Position numbers and translations under genes: made by a program. Positions 4,495-5,146 of a stretch of 5,146 nucleotides of DNA are shown one piece after another. Source of the DNA: Bacillota bacterium (GTDB taxonomy: Bacteria > Bacillota > Bacilli > Alicyclobacillales > Alicyclobacillaceae); NCBI GenBank assembly GCA_021816665.1, contig JAKAXI010000175.1:1-5146 (forward strand), in the 5' to 3' direction. Each line of letters begins with the position of its first letter. The first letter of the stretch is position 1. The notes under the pieces were generated by a model that worked only from the letters and a program-made list of their open reading frames with translations, was not told where the DNA came from and searched no databases.

Positions 4495-5146
4495 ATCCCT
4501 GTAGTTTGAGCTTCTCTTCCTGAACGGCTTTGAGTAACATCAGTGCTCGCTCCAGTTTCCGGCGCTCTTCTACGGAAGCGTCTGGTTTCGCTGCGTCACG
4601 GGCCTTCCACGCGGCGAGAACACCAAGTAATTGCAGGTCGCGCAAAACCTCTGCGCGGACGCCTTCGACTTTTGCGACAGGCGCTGTCTCTTCCTCATAG
4701 ACAAAGTGTCGACCGCGGAATAGTGACGCGATTGCGGCGGCCAGCGATAATGCAAACGAGATCCAAAACGCCTCGGCCAACCCCTTCATGAAGGGCGCAC
4801 CAATCAGATGAGGGAAGAAGGTTTTTCCGAGCAGCAGCTTGTAACTTGCCGCCGGCAACGCACCTAGTGCGGCTACAGGGATCATGTGTGCCATCGGGTT
4901 ATAGCCGAGAAGCGCCGAGAACAGCGCCATCGTCGGCGGGAGTGACGCCGCTTGCTTGACGGCCGCGGCAGGCAGGCCCTGCGCTGTCAAACCGGTGGTT
5001 AGAGCGTGGGGCAGATGTGCCGCTAAGCCGGCGATCACGATGCTGAAAAACACGCCCATACTCATCATCTGGCCGGCATTCATAAACGTCGCGCGCATGC
5101 CGGATGCAGCGCCGCGAAAGCGGGGTGGCACCGAGTTCATGAGATC
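4493..5146 (-). CDS. MFS exporter, DHA2-type, C-terminal part with long cytoplasmic tail (5' end outside window)
   Basis: The frame is open to the window edge and gives the last 217 residues. The segment N-S-V-P-P-R-F-R-G-A-A-S-G-M-R (4-18), then LGYNP (80-84), FFPHLIGAPF (110-119) and the closing RGRHFVYEEE (144-153) match a subgroup of 14-helix DHA2 drug:proton antiporters in the cytoplasmic membrane. Substrates range widely and cannot be assigned. Hydrophobic segments lie at about 28-46, 86-100 and 124-143 of the visible part. After RGRHFVYEEE, where relatives as I recall them end soon, there are about 64 more residues, charged and largely helical (EGVRAEVLRDLQLLGVLAAW, then EERRKLERALMLLKAVQEEKLKLQG). 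An ATG at 5140 is internal to the conserved region and not a real start. The gene is followed after 16 nt by the Roadblock-like gene, so they are probably one transcript. Confidence 0.88.
   Translation of the reverse strand, partial: DLMNSVPPRFRGAASGMRATFMNAGQMMSMGVFFSIVIAGLAAHLPHALTTGLTAQGLPAAAVKQAASLPPTMALFSALLGYNPMAHMIPVAALGALPAASYKLLLGKTFFPHLIGAPFMKGLAEAFWISFALSLAAAIASLFRGRHFVYEEETAPVAKVEGVRAEVLRDLQLLGVLAAWKARDAAKPDASVEERRKLERALMLLKAVQEEKLKLQG

Noticed and set aside
3959..4509. Long plus-strand frames opposite the Roadblock-like gene
   Set aside because: They have Ser/Arg/Cys-rich compositions without domain structure and no RBS; the minus-strand frame has a strong RBS, operon context and a folded C-terminal domain.

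Overview
The window is an ordinary bacterial chromosomal segment, about mid-50s % GC by eye, with compact genes, strong AGGAGG-type ribosome binding sites, one GTG start, sigma-A-like promoters and intrinsic terminators. Together with the protein families present (DHA2-type MFS exporter, DedA, a COG2509-like flavoprotein, a RimJ/RimL-like acetyltransferase) this suggests a low-to-mid-GC Firmicute of the Bacilli. An Alicyclobacillus-like genus is a guess from composition and protein style, not a demonstrated assignment. No tRNA, rRNA, CRISPR array, insertion sequence or phage gene was seen.

Layout. (1) Positions 1-51, minus strand: the first 17 codons of a probable YceI-family protein. It has its own RBS and a good sigma-A promoter in an AT-rich divergent intergenic region (52-268). 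(2) 269-862, plus: a complete GNAT acetyltransferase. (3) 863-1059: a short spacer with a strong intrinsic terminator serving the minus-strand gene that follows. (4) 1060-1710, minus: a complete DedA-family membrane protein. (5) 1711-1918: a divergent promoter region with an extended -10 for dedA and a perfect TATAAT for the gene on the other side. (6) 1919-3346, plus: a complete FAD-dependent dehydrogenase with four cysteines near its N terminus. (7) 3347-3429: a convergent spacer with an intrinsic terminator. (8) 3430-4476, minus: a protein I do not recognise over its full length. It has a low-complexity, helix-dotted N-terminal two thirds and a C-terminal ~105 residues that look like a Roadblock/LC7 fold. 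(9) 4493-5146, minus: the C-terminal part of a DHA2-type MFS exporter with an unusual ~70-residue charged cytoplasmic tail, cut by the window edge.

How the genes relate. The only clear operon is MFS exporter then Roadblock-like protein: 16 nt apart, with the exporter stop codon inside the downstream Shine-Dalgarno. The other genes look like single-gene units. dedA and the flavoprotein diverge from a shared control region. The flavoprotein and the MFS/Roadblock operon converge on one hairpin. The most unusual item is the Roadblock-like protein and its coupling to an exporter. Nothing here is an obvious defence, mobile or biosynthetic system.
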